Origin: Mangrovimonas sp. ST2L15 | GTDB lineage: Bacteria; Bacteroidota; Bacteroidia; Flavobacteriales; Flavobacteriaceae | Reading direction: 5' to 3' | Assembly: GCF_001280515.1 (NCBI RefSeq) | Contig: NZ_LBIQ01000035.1 | Coordinates: 310,001 to 374,000, forward strand | Length of the DNA stretch: 64,000 bases | In this document: piece by piece, positions 34,949 through 43,644 of the stretch | Layout of the letters: each line of letters begins with the position of its first letter | How positions within the stretch are numbered: position 1 is the stretch's first letter | Notes under the pieces: generated by a model | The model's database searches: none | Seen by the model: only the letters and a program-made list of their open reading frames with translations | What the model was told of the DNA's origin: nothing | Position numbers and translations under genes: made by a program

Positions 34949-36027
34949 TGCATATTCTATTTTTATATACGTTTAATAAAGGTCTGTTGTCACAATATTA
35001 TAGTGAATTGGCAACAAGACTTTCCAATGATGGCTATCGAGTAACTTTTTTTAGCTTGAAAGGGCAAAGGAAGGTAGATGATTCCCACCCTTTTGAATTG
35101 ATTATCAAAAAAAAAGGAGGTTATCTTAGGAACTATTATGAGGTTTATAATATACTAAAGAGCGTTCAACCGGATGTGGTGGTTTCTAATTTTAGCTATG
35201 TGAATCCTGCTCTTTTGTTTGGTCGCATTTTGGGCGTTAAAAAAAATATTGTTTGGTATCATTCTCTAAATGAGCAGACTGGAGCCTCTAGAAAACAAAT
35301 TTTCATAAAAAAGCAGTTTTTGAAATTGGCCGATTTGGTCATTGCCAATTCCAAAAGGACCAAGGAGGAACTCATATCCATTTATGGTCTTTTGGATTCT
35401 AGGGTTAAGGCTGTCCCATTTTGGACGCCTATACATCAAATACTAAAAGACGGGAGTGAACTTCAACAAGAGCGTTCTAGTGATAGACTGCTTAAAATAG
35501 GGTGTCCTGGGCGTTTGGAAACCCATAAAAATCAGAGAATGGTTCTTCAAGCATTAAACCAATTAAAGGATTCCGGAATTGCCCATTTTAAATTGTTTTT
35601 GGCAGGCCAAGGCGGTGATGAAGTTTTCTTAAACCAATTAACTGTCGATCTGCAACTTGAGGAGCATGTGGTATTTTTGGGCCATTTATCCCATACGGAA
35701 ATGATTGAATTTTATCAGGAAATGGATGTCATTGTATTGCCAAGTTTGCATGAAGCTTTTGGATTGGTGTTTATCGAGGCGCTGGCCATGGGGTGCCCCG
35801 TTCTGGTATCGTCGGCCTTTGGGGCATTAGGGTATGTTCAGGAAAGTGAAGAGATCTTGGATCGATTTGTTTTTGACCCAAGGGAGATAGCTTCCCTCAC
35901 TCAACGGTTCTTGCCCTATATGCAAGGACAGGGAATGGAAAGGCATTATTTTAGAGCGCTTTATGAACGATATTTTGATGTTGATATAATTTATAAGCAA
36001 ATCAAATGTGTATTATTAAACTCATGA
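34948..36027 (+). CDS. family 4 glycosyltransferase
   Basis: The 359-residue GT-B protein begins with GTG reading VHILFLYTFNKGLLSQYY. The frame is open 17 residues upstream but those lie inside the sulfotransferase gene, and the TAGTG junction at 34946-34950 favours the GTG. IVWYHSLNEQTGASRKQ is in the acceptor half, LKIGCPGRLETHKNQRMV starts the donor half and HEAFGLVFIEALAMGCPVL carries EX7E. Followed by a 195-base spacer. Substrate unknown. Confidence 0.87.
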   Translation: MHILFLYTFNKGLLSQYYSELATRLSNDGYRVTFFSLKGQRKVDDSHPFELIIKKKGGYLRNYYEVYNILKSVQPDVVVSNFSYVNPALLFGRILGVKKNIVWYHSLNEQTGASRKQIFIKKQFLKLADLVIANSKRTKEELISIYGLLDSRVKAVPFWTPIHQILKDGSELQQERSSDRLLKIGCPGRLETHKNQRMVLQALNQLKDSGIAHFKLFLAGQGGDEVFLNQLTVDLQLEEHVVFLGHLSHTEMIEFYQEMDVIVLPSLHEAFGLVFIEALAMGCPVLVSSAFGALGYVQESEEILDRFVFDPREIASLTQRFLPYMQGQGMERHYFRALYERYFDVDIIYKQIKCVLLNS

Positions 36028-36222
36028 AATTTTGTGAGTGATCCAAAAAAATAAGTGTTTTGTGAGCTATTTCTACTTAAGATTGTATCAGATTTTAGGA
36101 TAAAGGATTGAAGATTTGATATAAAGAATTGTATCTTGAAAGTTTAATTAAAATCAAAGGTTGTTGAAATAATTTAGGATTTTTAAATGCCTGAATGAGT
36201 AGAAATAGTTAAAAGGAAATAA

Positions 36223-37059
36223 GTGTTAAAAGTGAAATATTTTGTAAATGGTATAAAAAAATATATTCCGAAAAGAGAGTCTTCTTTTGTGGATGTTTCC
36301 TTATGTGGTGTGCCATTAAAGGTTTTAAAGAACTCTATTAGATTGCAACAAGACAAGGATGATGCTTGGTGGTTTTTTTTAACTAAACATCATAATATTA
36401 TATTCGACATTGGAAGTAATGTAGGATATATGTCCTTGCTTGCTCTTATTCAAAACCCTAATAGACAAATCCTGTTGGTTGATCCTAATCCAAAAGCGTT
36501 ACAAGCTGCTTCAAAGATGTTTTTAGAGAATCAAATAGGGTTTCGTGCCAACTATTATTCCGCTTTTGTGAGTGATACTTGTGACGAAGCTGTTACATTT
36601 TATACCATAGGAACAGGAGCAGCAGGCAGTATGTATGCTTCCCATGCCAAAACAGCATCACAAACGAACTCCTTTATGAATGTGAAGTCAGTAACCTTGG
36701 ATTATCTAATGAGCTTTTATGAGGTATTGCCTGATTTGGTCAAAATTGATGTGGAAGGAGCAGAGGCTCTAGTCTTGGCTGGATCTAAAAAGCTTGCAGA
36801 CAAGTCGAAGTGTGGTTTTTTTATTGAAATGCATTGTAATGACCAACTTACCATGGTAAATAATACTCAAATGGTTTTGGATTGGTGTGTATCGGTAGCC
36901 TATAATGCGTGGTATTTAAAGACTGGGACTCTTTTAACTTCACCCAAACCTGTAGAGCATCGTGGAAAATATCATTTATTATTGCTTCCTGAAGAAAAAT
37001 CTTATCCAGGCTATTTGACAGGAATTGCTGAGGCCAGTACATTACCAGAATCTTTATAA
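36223..37059 (+). CDS. FkbM family methyltransferase
   Basis: The 278-residue protein has NIIFDIGSNVGYMSLLAL (SAM motif I), ILLVDPNPKALQAA, and LVKIDVEGAEALVLAG, the signature of FkbM methyltransferases, which O-methylate sugars and polyketides. It starts with GTG at 36223 preceded by AAAAGGAAA. Its TAA stop shares a base with the ATG of the next gene. It is the third methyltransferase of the locus and the only clear FkbM member. A sugar hydroxyl of the polymer is the likely target. Confidence 0.88.
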   Translation: MLKVKYFVNGIKKYIPKRESSFVDVSLCGVPLKVLKNSIRLQQDKDDAWWFFLTKHHNIIFDIGSNVGYMSLLALIQNPNRQILLVDPNPKALQAASKMFLENQIGFRANYYSAFVSDTCDEAVTFYTIGTGAAGSMYASHAKTASQTNSFMNVKSVTLDYLMSFYEVLPDLVKIDVEGAEALVLAGSKKLADKSKCGFFIEMHCNDQLTMVNNTQMVLDWCVSVAYNAWYLKTGTLLTSPKPVEHRGKYHLLLLPEEKSYPGYLTGIAEASTLPESL

Positions 37060-38393
37060 TGCTATTTAAACTTTTAAAGTATTTACAGCCCACCCATTAT
37101 TTTCAACGCTTTCGAACGAATGGTCAATCTGTGTTTCCTATAGCCAGCGAATTACCTAAAGAAGTCCTTAACCAGTTGCAGCCTGATTTAGGATATGAAT
37201 CCGATTTGGCAACCCAATATGATTTATCATGGCAAGCGGTTCAATATGGGTATTTAGTTGATAGCCCTACTTATGCAGTATTTGACCCGTTGCCTTTGGT
37301 GGATGAGTATCGGTTTTTGAGAAAGCAATTTCATTCCGTTTGGGTGTTTTATGTTCTAGCACTTCGACTATTTGAGTTGCATGCTCCCCTAAAGGAAATA
37401 GCTTCTTGGAAGGCTTCTAAAACCAATACGCGGGCAACTGTTGATCAAAAAAACATACGCTATCCAGATTATGATGCCTATGATTCCAGTTTAATACAGG
37501 TCTCTCCTTTGGTGAGTGTGGTCATTCCTACTCTCAATCGTTATACGTATCTTCATGATGTTTTAAAGGATTTTGAGGCACAAACCTATACCCATTTTGA
37601 AATTTTGGTGGTGGATCAATCCGAACCCTTTCGACCGGAGTTTTATCAAGGGTTTGATTTAACTATCCGTGTTATCCGACAGGAAGAAAAGGCTCTTTGG
37701 TTGGCTCGAAATCAGTCCGTCAAAGCTGCTTACGGAACTTACATCGCTTTATCAGAGGATGATGTACGAATTCCCAAGGATTGGATTGAACAGCATTTAA
37801 AATGTATGGACTATTTCAAAGCAGATATTTCTGCCGGTGTTTTTTACCCAGAAGGTGGACATATGCCCAAAGAACGTTCGTTTTTTACTTTGGCTAGCCA
37901 ATTTGCTACGGGTAACGCTCTGTTGCATAAAGATGTTTTTAAGCTAGTGGGTCTATTTGATCGTCAGTTTGAGAAGCAACGGATGGGTGATGGGGAATTT
38001 GGAATACGGTGTTATTTGGCAGGCCTTAAAAGTGTCTCTAATCCGCTGGCTTTTTGTTTGGATGTGAAGGCTGGTGTTGGAGGATTACGTGATATGGGGA
38101 GTTGGGATGCGTTTCGACCCAAGCATTGGTTGGCACCTAGACCTATTCCTAGTGTTATTTATTATTTTAGAAGGTATTTTGGAAATCAGGCAACTATATA
38201 TAGCCTTTTGCGAACCGTACCTTTTTCGGTGATGCCTTATCAGTTAAAAAAAAGTAAGTCGATGATGGTTTTAGGTGGCTTAATCAGCTTGTTGCTGTTA
38301 CCTCTTGTTTTGATTCAGGTGGGACGTTCCTGGTATTTGGCACGTCTGAAACTTAAAGAGGGACCAAAGATTGAGAGGTTAAATGATGAGTAG
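37059..38393 (+). CDS. family 2 glycosyltransferase with N-terminal extension and C-terminal membrane helix
   Basis: In this 444-residue protein the GT-A domain only begins near residue 148 with VSVVIPTLNRYTYLHDVL, LVVDQSEPF and YIALSEDDVRIPKDW (DxD region). The first 145 residues form an extra domain I do not recognise. A hydrophobic helix near the C-terminus (about 405-425, MMVLGGLISLLLLPLVLIQV) should anchor it in the inner membrane. FATGNALLHKDVFKLVG and MGDGEFGIRCYLAG fit the acceptor side of GT2 enzymes. It ends the uninterrupted run of genes before a repeat spacer. Confidence 0.85.
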   Translation: MLFKLLKYLQPTHYFQRFRTNGQSVFPIASELPKEVLNQLQPDLGYESDLATQYDLSWQAVQYGYLVDSPTYAVFDPLPLVDEYRFLRKQFHSVWVFYVLALRLFELHAPLKEIASWKASKTNTRATVDQKNIRYPDYDAYDSSLIQVSPLVSVVIPTLNRYTYLHDVLKDFEAQTYTHFEILVVDQSEPFRPEFYQGFDLTIRVIRQEEKALWLARNQSVKAAYGTYIALSEDDVRIPKDWIEQHLKCMDYFKADISAGVFYPEGGHMPKERSFFTLASQFATGNALLHKDVFKLVGLFDRQFEKQRMGDGEFGIRCYLAGLKSVSNPLAFCLDVKAGVGGLRDMGSWDAFRPKHWLAPRPIPSVIYYFRRYFGNQATIYSLLRTVPFSVMPYQLKKSKSMMVLGGLISLLLLPLVLIQVGRSWYLARLKLKEGPKIERLNDE

Positions 38394-38838
38394 ATGTGGG
38401 AATTTGCGGATGTGCGGATGTGCAAATGTGTAGATCAGAGGATATGCAGATGAGTGGGTGTGTAGATTTAGAAAAGAAAATAGAAAATAGAGAATAGAGA
38501 ATTGAAAATAGAAAATAGAAAATAGTAGTCATTAGTTAGTAGTTAGTAGTCAGTAGTTAGTAGTGAGAAATGCGTTATTCAGGAGGGTTATTGTTAGCCT
38601 TCTCGATACTATTTTGCTCCAACCGTCGCAAAATCTCCAGACGGTGCGGTCTGGACAAGCTCGAAGTGACACGTTGGTTGATGGTATTTAGTTGATGGTT
38701 GTCGGTGAGTAGTGAAAAGTGAAAAATGTTCGTTGATGGTTGTTCGTTGGTGGTTGGAATCAAGAGACAAGAGACAAGACGATTTCATTTTTAATGTCAA
38801 GTGATATGGGAGCAGTTCTATTGGTCGAATTTTAAAAA
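38394..38838. repeat. gene-free spacer made largely of repeats
   Basis: The first 70 bases repeat GGATGTGC/GATGTGCAAATGTG units. From about 38465 come AAAATAGA units, then TTAGTAG and AGTCAGTAG units to 38570. A copy of the TCTCGATAC...GAAGTGACA repeat fills 38599-38672, with CAGACGGTGCGGTCTG making a small stem. GTTGATGGTTG and CAAGAGACAAGAGA units fill the rest. Short open frames here only translate the repeats. No promoter is clear. Confidence 0.65.
38599..38672. repeat. copy of the TCTCGATAC...GAAGTGACA repeat
   Basis: Starts CTTCTCGATACTATTTTG and ends GCTCGAAGTGACA, same orientation as the copies at 10.75, 40.1 and 44.9 kb. The inner part contains CCAGACGGTGCGGTCTGG, a palindromic segment also seen in related form at 44961-44980. 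Confidence 0.7.
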
Positions 38839-39963
38839 ATGTTTGAATCGTTGAAAAATAAAAATTTATTAATCGTAACATCTGAGTTTCCGCCCTTGCC
38901 AGGGGGGATTGGTGAGCATGCTTACCAATTGGCGAAACAACTGCATCGATTAGGTTATCACATCACCGTCTTGAGCGATCAACGAGTTTCGGAAGGTCTT
39001 GAAGAACATAAATTTGACGAAGCTCTCCCGTTTCAGGTAGTTCGTACTGCACTTCGAAGTTCTCGGTGGCAGATGTATTTTCAGCGTATTCAACAGTATC
39101 GTGAATTGGCAGCCCATACGGATGTGGTTCTTGCCAGTGGGAAATTTTCTTTGTGGTTGGTGGGTTTTACCAAATGGCTTTATAAAAAGCCTAGTATAGG
39201 GATTCTGCATGGGTTTGAAGTCAATTTCCATAAAACTGCTTTAAAGGAAAGTATTGATAAGGCATTGCAAACATTTGATCGTTTGGTTGCCGTATCCAAT
39301 TTTACAGCCTCTAAGGTTTCTCAGTTCCAGGATAAGGTTTGCGTGATTCCCAATGGGTATGCGAAGGATAAATGGGCAAACACCCATCTTATTCCAGTTA
39401 CTTTGAAAGGGAACCCTAAACTGATTACCGTGGGGAACGTTCATGAACGAAAAGGACAATTGCAGGTTATTAAGTTATTGCCTGAATTGCTTCGTGTTTT
39501 TCCAGACCTACATTATCACTGTGTAGGACTGCCAACCGAAGTTTCCAAATTTCAAAAAGAGGCCGAACGGTTGGGGGTCGAGTCACATGTGAGTTTTCAT
39601 GGAAGGTTGTCTACAGATGAGGTGGCTTCCTATTTAAAAGACCCCGATATCTTTGTGATGCTGAGTCAGGAGACAGCTACTGGTGATGTTGAGGGCTTTG
39701 GGATTGCGATTTTGGAAGCTAATGGTTTTGGGATTCCCGCCTTAGGAGGCTTGGGAAGTGGGGTGGAAGATGCCATACAGAATGGGGTTTCTGGGAAATT
39801 GGTGGATTCTGAAGATCCTCAAGCCATAATAGAAGCCATTCAGGAGATTTTGAGTCATTATAAAGCTTATTCGGAAGGTGCGAAGGCTTGGGCTGAGACC
39901 CATGTTTGGGAGCAGGTTGTTAAAGGATATGTGGAGGTGATTGAAGGATTTAGGAATCAGTAA
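38839..39963 (+). CDS. family 4 glycosyltransferase
   Basis: The 374-residue GT-B protein has LIVTSEFPPLPGGIGEHAYQL with the glycine loop of GT4 enzymes, GILHGFEVNFHKTAL, LITVGNVHERKGQLQVI and DVEGFGIAILEANGFGIPAL as EX7E region. ETATGDVEGFG is typical of PimB/WbaZ-like mannosyltransferase relatives, though that is weak evidence for the sugar. It stands alone between two repeat spacers (38.4-38.8 and 39.96-40.2 kb), as a one-gene module. Substrate unknown. Confidence 0.88.
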   Translation: MFESLKNKNLLIVTSEFPPLPGGIGEHAYQLAKQLHRLGYHITVLSDQRVSEGLEEHKFDEALPFQVVRTALRSSRWQMYFQRIQQYRELAAHTDVVLASGKFSLWLVGFTKWLYKKPSIGILHGFEVNFHKTALKESIDKALQTFDRLVAVSNFTASKVSQFQDKVCVIPNGYAKDKWANTHLIPVTLKGNPKLITVGNVHERKGQLQVIKLLPELLRVFPDLHYHCVGLPTEVSKFQKEAERLGVESHVSFHGRLSTDEVASYLKDPDIFVMLSQETATGDVEGFGIAILEANGFGIPALGGLGSGVEDAIQNGVSGKLVDSEDPQAIIEAIQEILSHYKAYSEGAKAWAETHVWEQVVKGYVEVIEGFRNQ

Positions 39964-40231
39964 ACAATAAACAGTAAACTGTAGTTGGTATTTAGGAGTT
40001 CGTGAAAAGTTGTATTCAAAAATCAAGGGTCAAGACGATTTTAGTTTATTGTTTTTAGTTTTTAGTTGATGGTTGCTTCTCGATACAATTTTATTGCACT
40101 GCGCTTCATAAAACCACTCGAAGTGACAACGGGTATTTGTATTATGTGGGTCTTAGAATTGAAAGTATCTTTAACAAATACATTTGGTGGTTTGGGGTAA
40201 TGGACTATATTTGATTGGCAAACCATTCTTT
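39964..40231. repeat. repeat-rich spacer with another TCTCGATAC repeat copy
   Basis: AAACAGTAAACTGTAG and GTTTTTAGTT units come first. At 40076-40128 lies a copy nearly identical to that at 10832: CTTCTCGATACAATTTTATT at the start, GCACTGCGCTTCATAAAA in the loop and CACTCGAAGTGACA at the end. The last 100 bases are unique and lead to the next glycosyltransferase. Confidence 0.65.
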
Positions 40232-41350
40232 ATGACTTTGACCATTATTTCACATACGGAACATTATAAAACAGCCAATGGCCAGATTGTGGGGTTTGGG
40301 CCAACCGTAATGGAAATCAATAGTCTTTTAAACCTTTTTGATCGGATTGTTCATGTGGCGATGTTACACGATGGAACGCCACCTGCCCATGCTATGGCTT
40401 ATCAGGATGAGCGGATTGAGTTTCGGAGGATGCCAGCCATAGGAGGACCAAAAATGACCGACAAATTAAGGGTGCTTTGGCAAGCTCCTATGGTGCTAAG
40501 TCAGGTTAAAAAGGCAGTGGCAGAAAGTGACTGGTTCCAATTTCGGTCTCCTACGGGTATAGGGGTATATGTGATTCCTTACTTGATGTGTATTCAAAAA
40601 TCAGGTTGGTTTAAATATGCAGGAAACTGGAAACAGGAGGCAGCACCTTGGTCATACCGTTTTCAACGGTGGCTGTTGATCCATCAAAAACGGAAGGTGA
40701 CCATTAATGGGCATTGGCCCGATCAACCAAATCAATGTTTGACCTTTGAGAATCCATGTTTAACGGAAACTGAACTTGAAAAAGGAGTATCCGCCTTCCA
40801 AACTAAAAAACCTATAGCTGAAGGGGTGGTTCTCTGTTTTGTTGGACGATTGGAAGAAGCCAAAGGCATGGATGTTTTTTTGAATGCCTTGAAGGAATTA
40901 CCCCACTCCCTTCTAAAACAATTGGACCAGGTTCACGTGGTAGGCACCGGCCCTGAGATTGCTCGATATCAAAATTTCATGGCAGGTTTTAGTAAACCAG
41001 TCTTATTTCATGGTCTTTTGTCTCGGGTTGATGTCCATAAGATCTATGCCAAAAGTCATGGTATTGTGCTTCCCACTCAATCGGAAGGTTTTCCCAAAGT
41101 CATTTCTGAAGCTATGGCATATGGGTGCGTACCTATGGTCTCCTCGGTTTCTGCTATTGGTCAGTATGTGACTGTTGATAAAGGCTTTTTGTTGGATGAT
41201 TTGAAAATTGAAACCTTGGTGAAAATTTTATCATCTTTTTTGGATTTGACTACAGAGACCTATCAAAATATGGGTAAGCAATGTTTGGATGGCGTTAAGA
41301 AGTTCTCCTATGCCTCCTATGGTGAACATTTAAAAGAGGTCATTTTATAA
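40232..41350 (+). CDS. family 4 glycosyltransferase
   Basis: The 372-residue protein starts at the ATG at 40232 (MTLTIISHTEHY); 16 further in-frame residues upstream look non-homologous. GPTVMEINSLLNLFD and YAGNWKQEAAPW lie in the acceptor half, LCFVGRLEEAKGMDVFL begins the donor half and SEGFPKVISEAMAYGCVPM carries EX7E. The N-terminal half differs from the other GT4 proteins here, with WFQFRSPTGIGVYVIPYL. Substrate unknown. Confidence 0.87.
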   Translation: MTLTIISHTEHYKTANGQIVGFGPTVMEINSLLNLFDRIVHVAMLHDGTPPAHAMAYQDERIEFRRMPAIGGPKMTDKLRVLWQAPMVLSQVKKAVAESDWFQFRSPTGIGVYVIPYLMCIQKSGWFKYAGNWKQEAAPWSYRFQRWLLIHQKRKVTINGHWPDQPNQCLTFENPCLTETELEKGVSAFQTKKPIAEGVVLCFVGRLEEAKGMDVFLNALKELPHSLLKQLDQVHVVGTGPEIARYQNFMAGFSKPVLFHGLLSRVDVHKIYAKSHGIVLPTQSEGFPKVISEAMAYGCVPMVSSVSAIGQYVTVDKGFLLDDLKIETLVKILSSFLDLTTETYQNMGKQCLDGVKKFSYASYGEHLKEVIL

Positions 41351-41395
41351 AGGTTTAAGTTCTAGAATTTTATTCAGACAATTGAGTGAAAATTG

Positions 41396-41424
41396 TTGTG
41401 TTTTACAAAATTAATCTATTTTAG
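41396..41424 (+). promoter_or_regulatory. candidate promoter before the transglutaminase-like / wzy segment
   Basis: TTG (41396-41398), 18 bases, then TATTTTAG (41417-41424), one mismatch to TAnnTTTG. The next ATG is 22 bases further. Pattern only. Confidence 0.35.
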
Positions 41425-41445
41425 AGGTGTTAAAGGAAGTTTAAA

Positions 41446-42252
41446 ATGCCCAAAAAGAGTTTTACGCGGTTCATTAAGCGCCACCCATTTTTTTATTTAA
41501 CTCGATTTCGTTTATTATCTCAAAATGGAAATGAGCAAAGTATGGCGGACATAAATTTTAACTCTAATAATCCCAAAACGGAGATTCCTGCTTATTTTAA
41601 GGTTATCAATGATATTATTTTTATGGGAGGTACTTTTACTGACGATTTAGACAATTTAAAAAAGTTGAGTGTTTGGTTGCATGACCATATTCCGGGAGGT
41701 CCAGGTTTAAGCAAACCATCAGAAGAAGCTTTGAGGTTGATGTTGGCTGGCAAAGGTGGGGTATGTAGTGATATGGCTCAAATTTTTAACAATTTTTGTG
41801 TGCTTAATGACCTAGAAATACGGGAGTGGGGAACAACGCGGGCTCCTTTTGATCCTGTTTATGGCGGTCATAGTTTTAATGAGGTTTTTTGCAAGGAATT
41901 GGATCAATGGGTCATGGTGGATGTTTATTATTGTCTGTTATTTTATTCAGAAACTCAGAAGCCTCTGTCGGTCATGGAATTTTTCGATGCTCAGAGGCGC
42001 GGAAATTCTATTTCGGTTGAATGCTTTAAGGAAGGTATGCGTGTAGATGATATGGCCCTGGAACGAAATTATTTTCAAAAATCAACGATACCTTTTTTGA
42101 TTTGTAATTATTCTAATCGAACTTACGATCGGTGTTTAAAATTGGCGCCTAAAATTGTTCCTGTGTTTGTCATTCACTTTTGGATTTATTTATTGCGAAA
42201 GAGCTACTATTACCTATTTCCATTGGATCGGTTTCAAAGAATATTTTCCTAA
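41446..42252 (+). CDS. transglutaminase-like (papain-fold) protein
   Basis: The 268-residue protein shows the transglutaminase-like Cys-His-Asp triad: AGKGGVCSDMAQIF (Cys107), YGGHSFNEVF (His142) and QWVMVDVYY (Asp159), in normal order and spacing. There is no signal peptide; the N-terminus is basic (MPKKSFTRFIKRHPFFYL) and a possible hydrophobic helix is near the C-terminus (FVIHFWIYLL). It lies 24 bases before the polymerase gene and follows a candidate promoter. Transglutaminase-like proteins occur in some polysaccharide clusters without a known role. It could cleave or form an amide bond, but which is unknown. Confidence 0.75.
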   Translation: MPKKSFTRFIKRHPFFYLTRFRLLSQNGNEQSMADINFNSNNPKTEIPAYFKVINDIIFMGGTFTDDLDNLKKLSVWLHDHIPGGPGLSKPSEEALRLMLAGKGGVCSDMAQIFNNFCVLNDLEIREWGTTRAPFDPVYGGHSFNEVFCKELDQWVMVDVYYCLLFYSETQKPLSVMEFFDAQRRGNSISVECFKEGMRVDDMALERNYFQKSTIPFLICNYSNRTYDRCLKLAPKIVPVFVIHFWIYLLRKSYYYLFPLDRFQRIFS

Positions 42253-42276
42253 CTTTCTCAAAAAAAGTATTATTTT

Positions 42277-43644
42277 TTGGATTTTAGAAATCAATCATTT
42301 TTTGGTTTAGTGATTTTACATGCATTGATTGGCATTGTCTTGTATTTATATGAACCCATAGCTAGGGTTTATTTTCTTATAGCTTTAATAATTTTTCTTT
42401 ACAGGATAATCACAAGTAGCAATAACGAACGTGTATTTGAGGTTTTAAAAGCTTGTGGTTATTTTGTTGGGGCAGAAGTATTATTCAGAACAACTAGAGG
42501 AGGGATATCTTATGAAGCGGGAAAATATCTGGTTATTGCCTTCTGTGTCTTGGGGATGTTTTATAAAGGTGTTTCAGGGAAGGGGTACCCCTATTTTATC
42601 TACCTTTTATGTATGATTCCCTCTATCTTTGTGGCCTCTACGACCTTGAGTTTTGATGCCCATTTTCGAACCAATATCGCCTTTGTGTTGAGTGGGCCCG
42701 TTTGTTTAGGACTTGCTGCATTATTTACCTATGACAAACGTATTACTCAAAATCAGCTTTATGAAATCTTGTTTTTAATGTTGTTGCCTATTATATCTCA
42801 TACTATGTATATCTATTTTTATAATCCAAGTATTGAAGAGGTCCTTTCATCTAATGCGTCTAACAGAGCCGCTTCTGGAGGTTTTGGAGCTAATCAAGTT
42901 GCGACTACTTTAGGTTTGGGTATGTTTTTGGTAGCCATTCGTTTTTTTATGAAGTCTCCAAACCTTTTTATGAAGTTGTTTAATCTCCTTTTGTTTGGAT
43001 TGATTGGGTATCGTGCTTTGGTCACCTTTAGTCGGGGTGGCGTTATTGCAGCTTATCTTACTTTGATAATATTTTTATTTTATTATTTTAAATCTAGTAA
43101 TTTGAAACGACGGACTGAATTAGCTGTAATGTTATGTTTGTTTTTTGGTATTAGTTTTTCGGTTTGGGTAATCAGTAATTCCGAAACTTCAGGTTATATT
43201 GAGCTTCGTTATGCTAATAAGGATTCACGTGGACGAGAAAAAGGGGATATAACTACTGGTAGGAGTACCTTATTTATGGAAGAATTGGAAGGGTTTATCG
43301 AGCATCCTTTTTTGGGTATAGGTTCAAGTCGATCTAAGGACCAAAGAAAGGAAGAAGAAGGGCAAGGAGTGACCTCCCACAATGAGGTGAGTCGAACCCT
43401 GGCTGAACATGGGATTTTTGGGATTGCCATGTTGGTGATTTTATTGTTTAAACCTGTGTCCATTCGAAGTCGGAATAAGCGCAATGTGTTCTTTTATGCC
43501 TTTTTGGCTTTTTGGTTTGCGACCGTTAATCATTCTAGTATGCGTATTGCGGCCCCTGCTTTTGTATATGCCTTGGCCTTATTAAATGTTACTTATGAAA
43601 AACGTCCTTTACGTAGGCAACAACCTGCAGCAATCAAAGAGTAA
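42277..43644 (+). CDS. wzy: O-antigen polymerase / ligase family membrane protein (Wzy_C)
   Basis: The 455-residue protein has about ten to eleven membrane helices and a large external loop (about 300-380) containing GRSTLFMEELEGFIEHPFLG and TSHNEVSRTLAEHGIFG, the Wzy_C pattern of O-antigen polymerases and ligases. Such enzymes join lipid-linked repeat units, or transfer chains to an acceptor, on the periplasmic face. The start is a TTG at 42277. The end overlaps the next gene by 50 bases in another frame. Polymerase is preferred over ligase because of the linked PGT, Wza and Wzc, but the two are not separable from sequence alone. Confidence 0.82.
   Translation: MDFRNQSFFGLVILHALIGIVLYLYEPIARVYFLIALIIFLYRIITSSNNERVFEVLKACGYFVGAEVLFRTTRGGISYEAGKYLVIAFCVLGMFYKGVSGKGYPYFIYLLCMIPSIFVASTTLSFDAHFRTNIAFVLSGPVCLGLAALFTYDKRITQNQLYEILFLMLLPIISHTMYIYFYNPSIEEVLSSNASNRAASGGFGANQVATTLGLGMFLVAIRFFMKSPNLFMKLFNLLLFGLIGYRALVTFSRGGVIAAYLTLIIFLFYYFKSSNLKRRTELAVMLCLFFGISFSVWVISNSETSGYIELRYANKDSRGREKGDITTGRSTLFMEELEGFIEHPFLGIGSSRSKDQRKEEEGQGVTSHNEVSRTLAEHGIFGIAMLVILLFKPVSIRSRNKRNVFFYAFLAFWFATVNHSSMRIAAPAFVYALALLNVTYEKRPLRRQQPAAIKE

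Noticed and set aside
38394-38570. Tandem words resembling a small CRISPR or satellite array
   Set aside because: Units are 7-10 bases, degenerate and without spacers of constant length; no cas genes are near.
38575-38881. Short minus-strand open frames before the GT4 gene at 38839
   Set aside because: They translate the low-complexity and TCTCGATAC repeats and have no family features.
42277-43644. The multi-helix protein as a Wzx flippase
   Set aside because: The large late external loop with the Wzy_C motifs fits polymerase/ligase, and the MATE/PST pattern of Wzx is absent.
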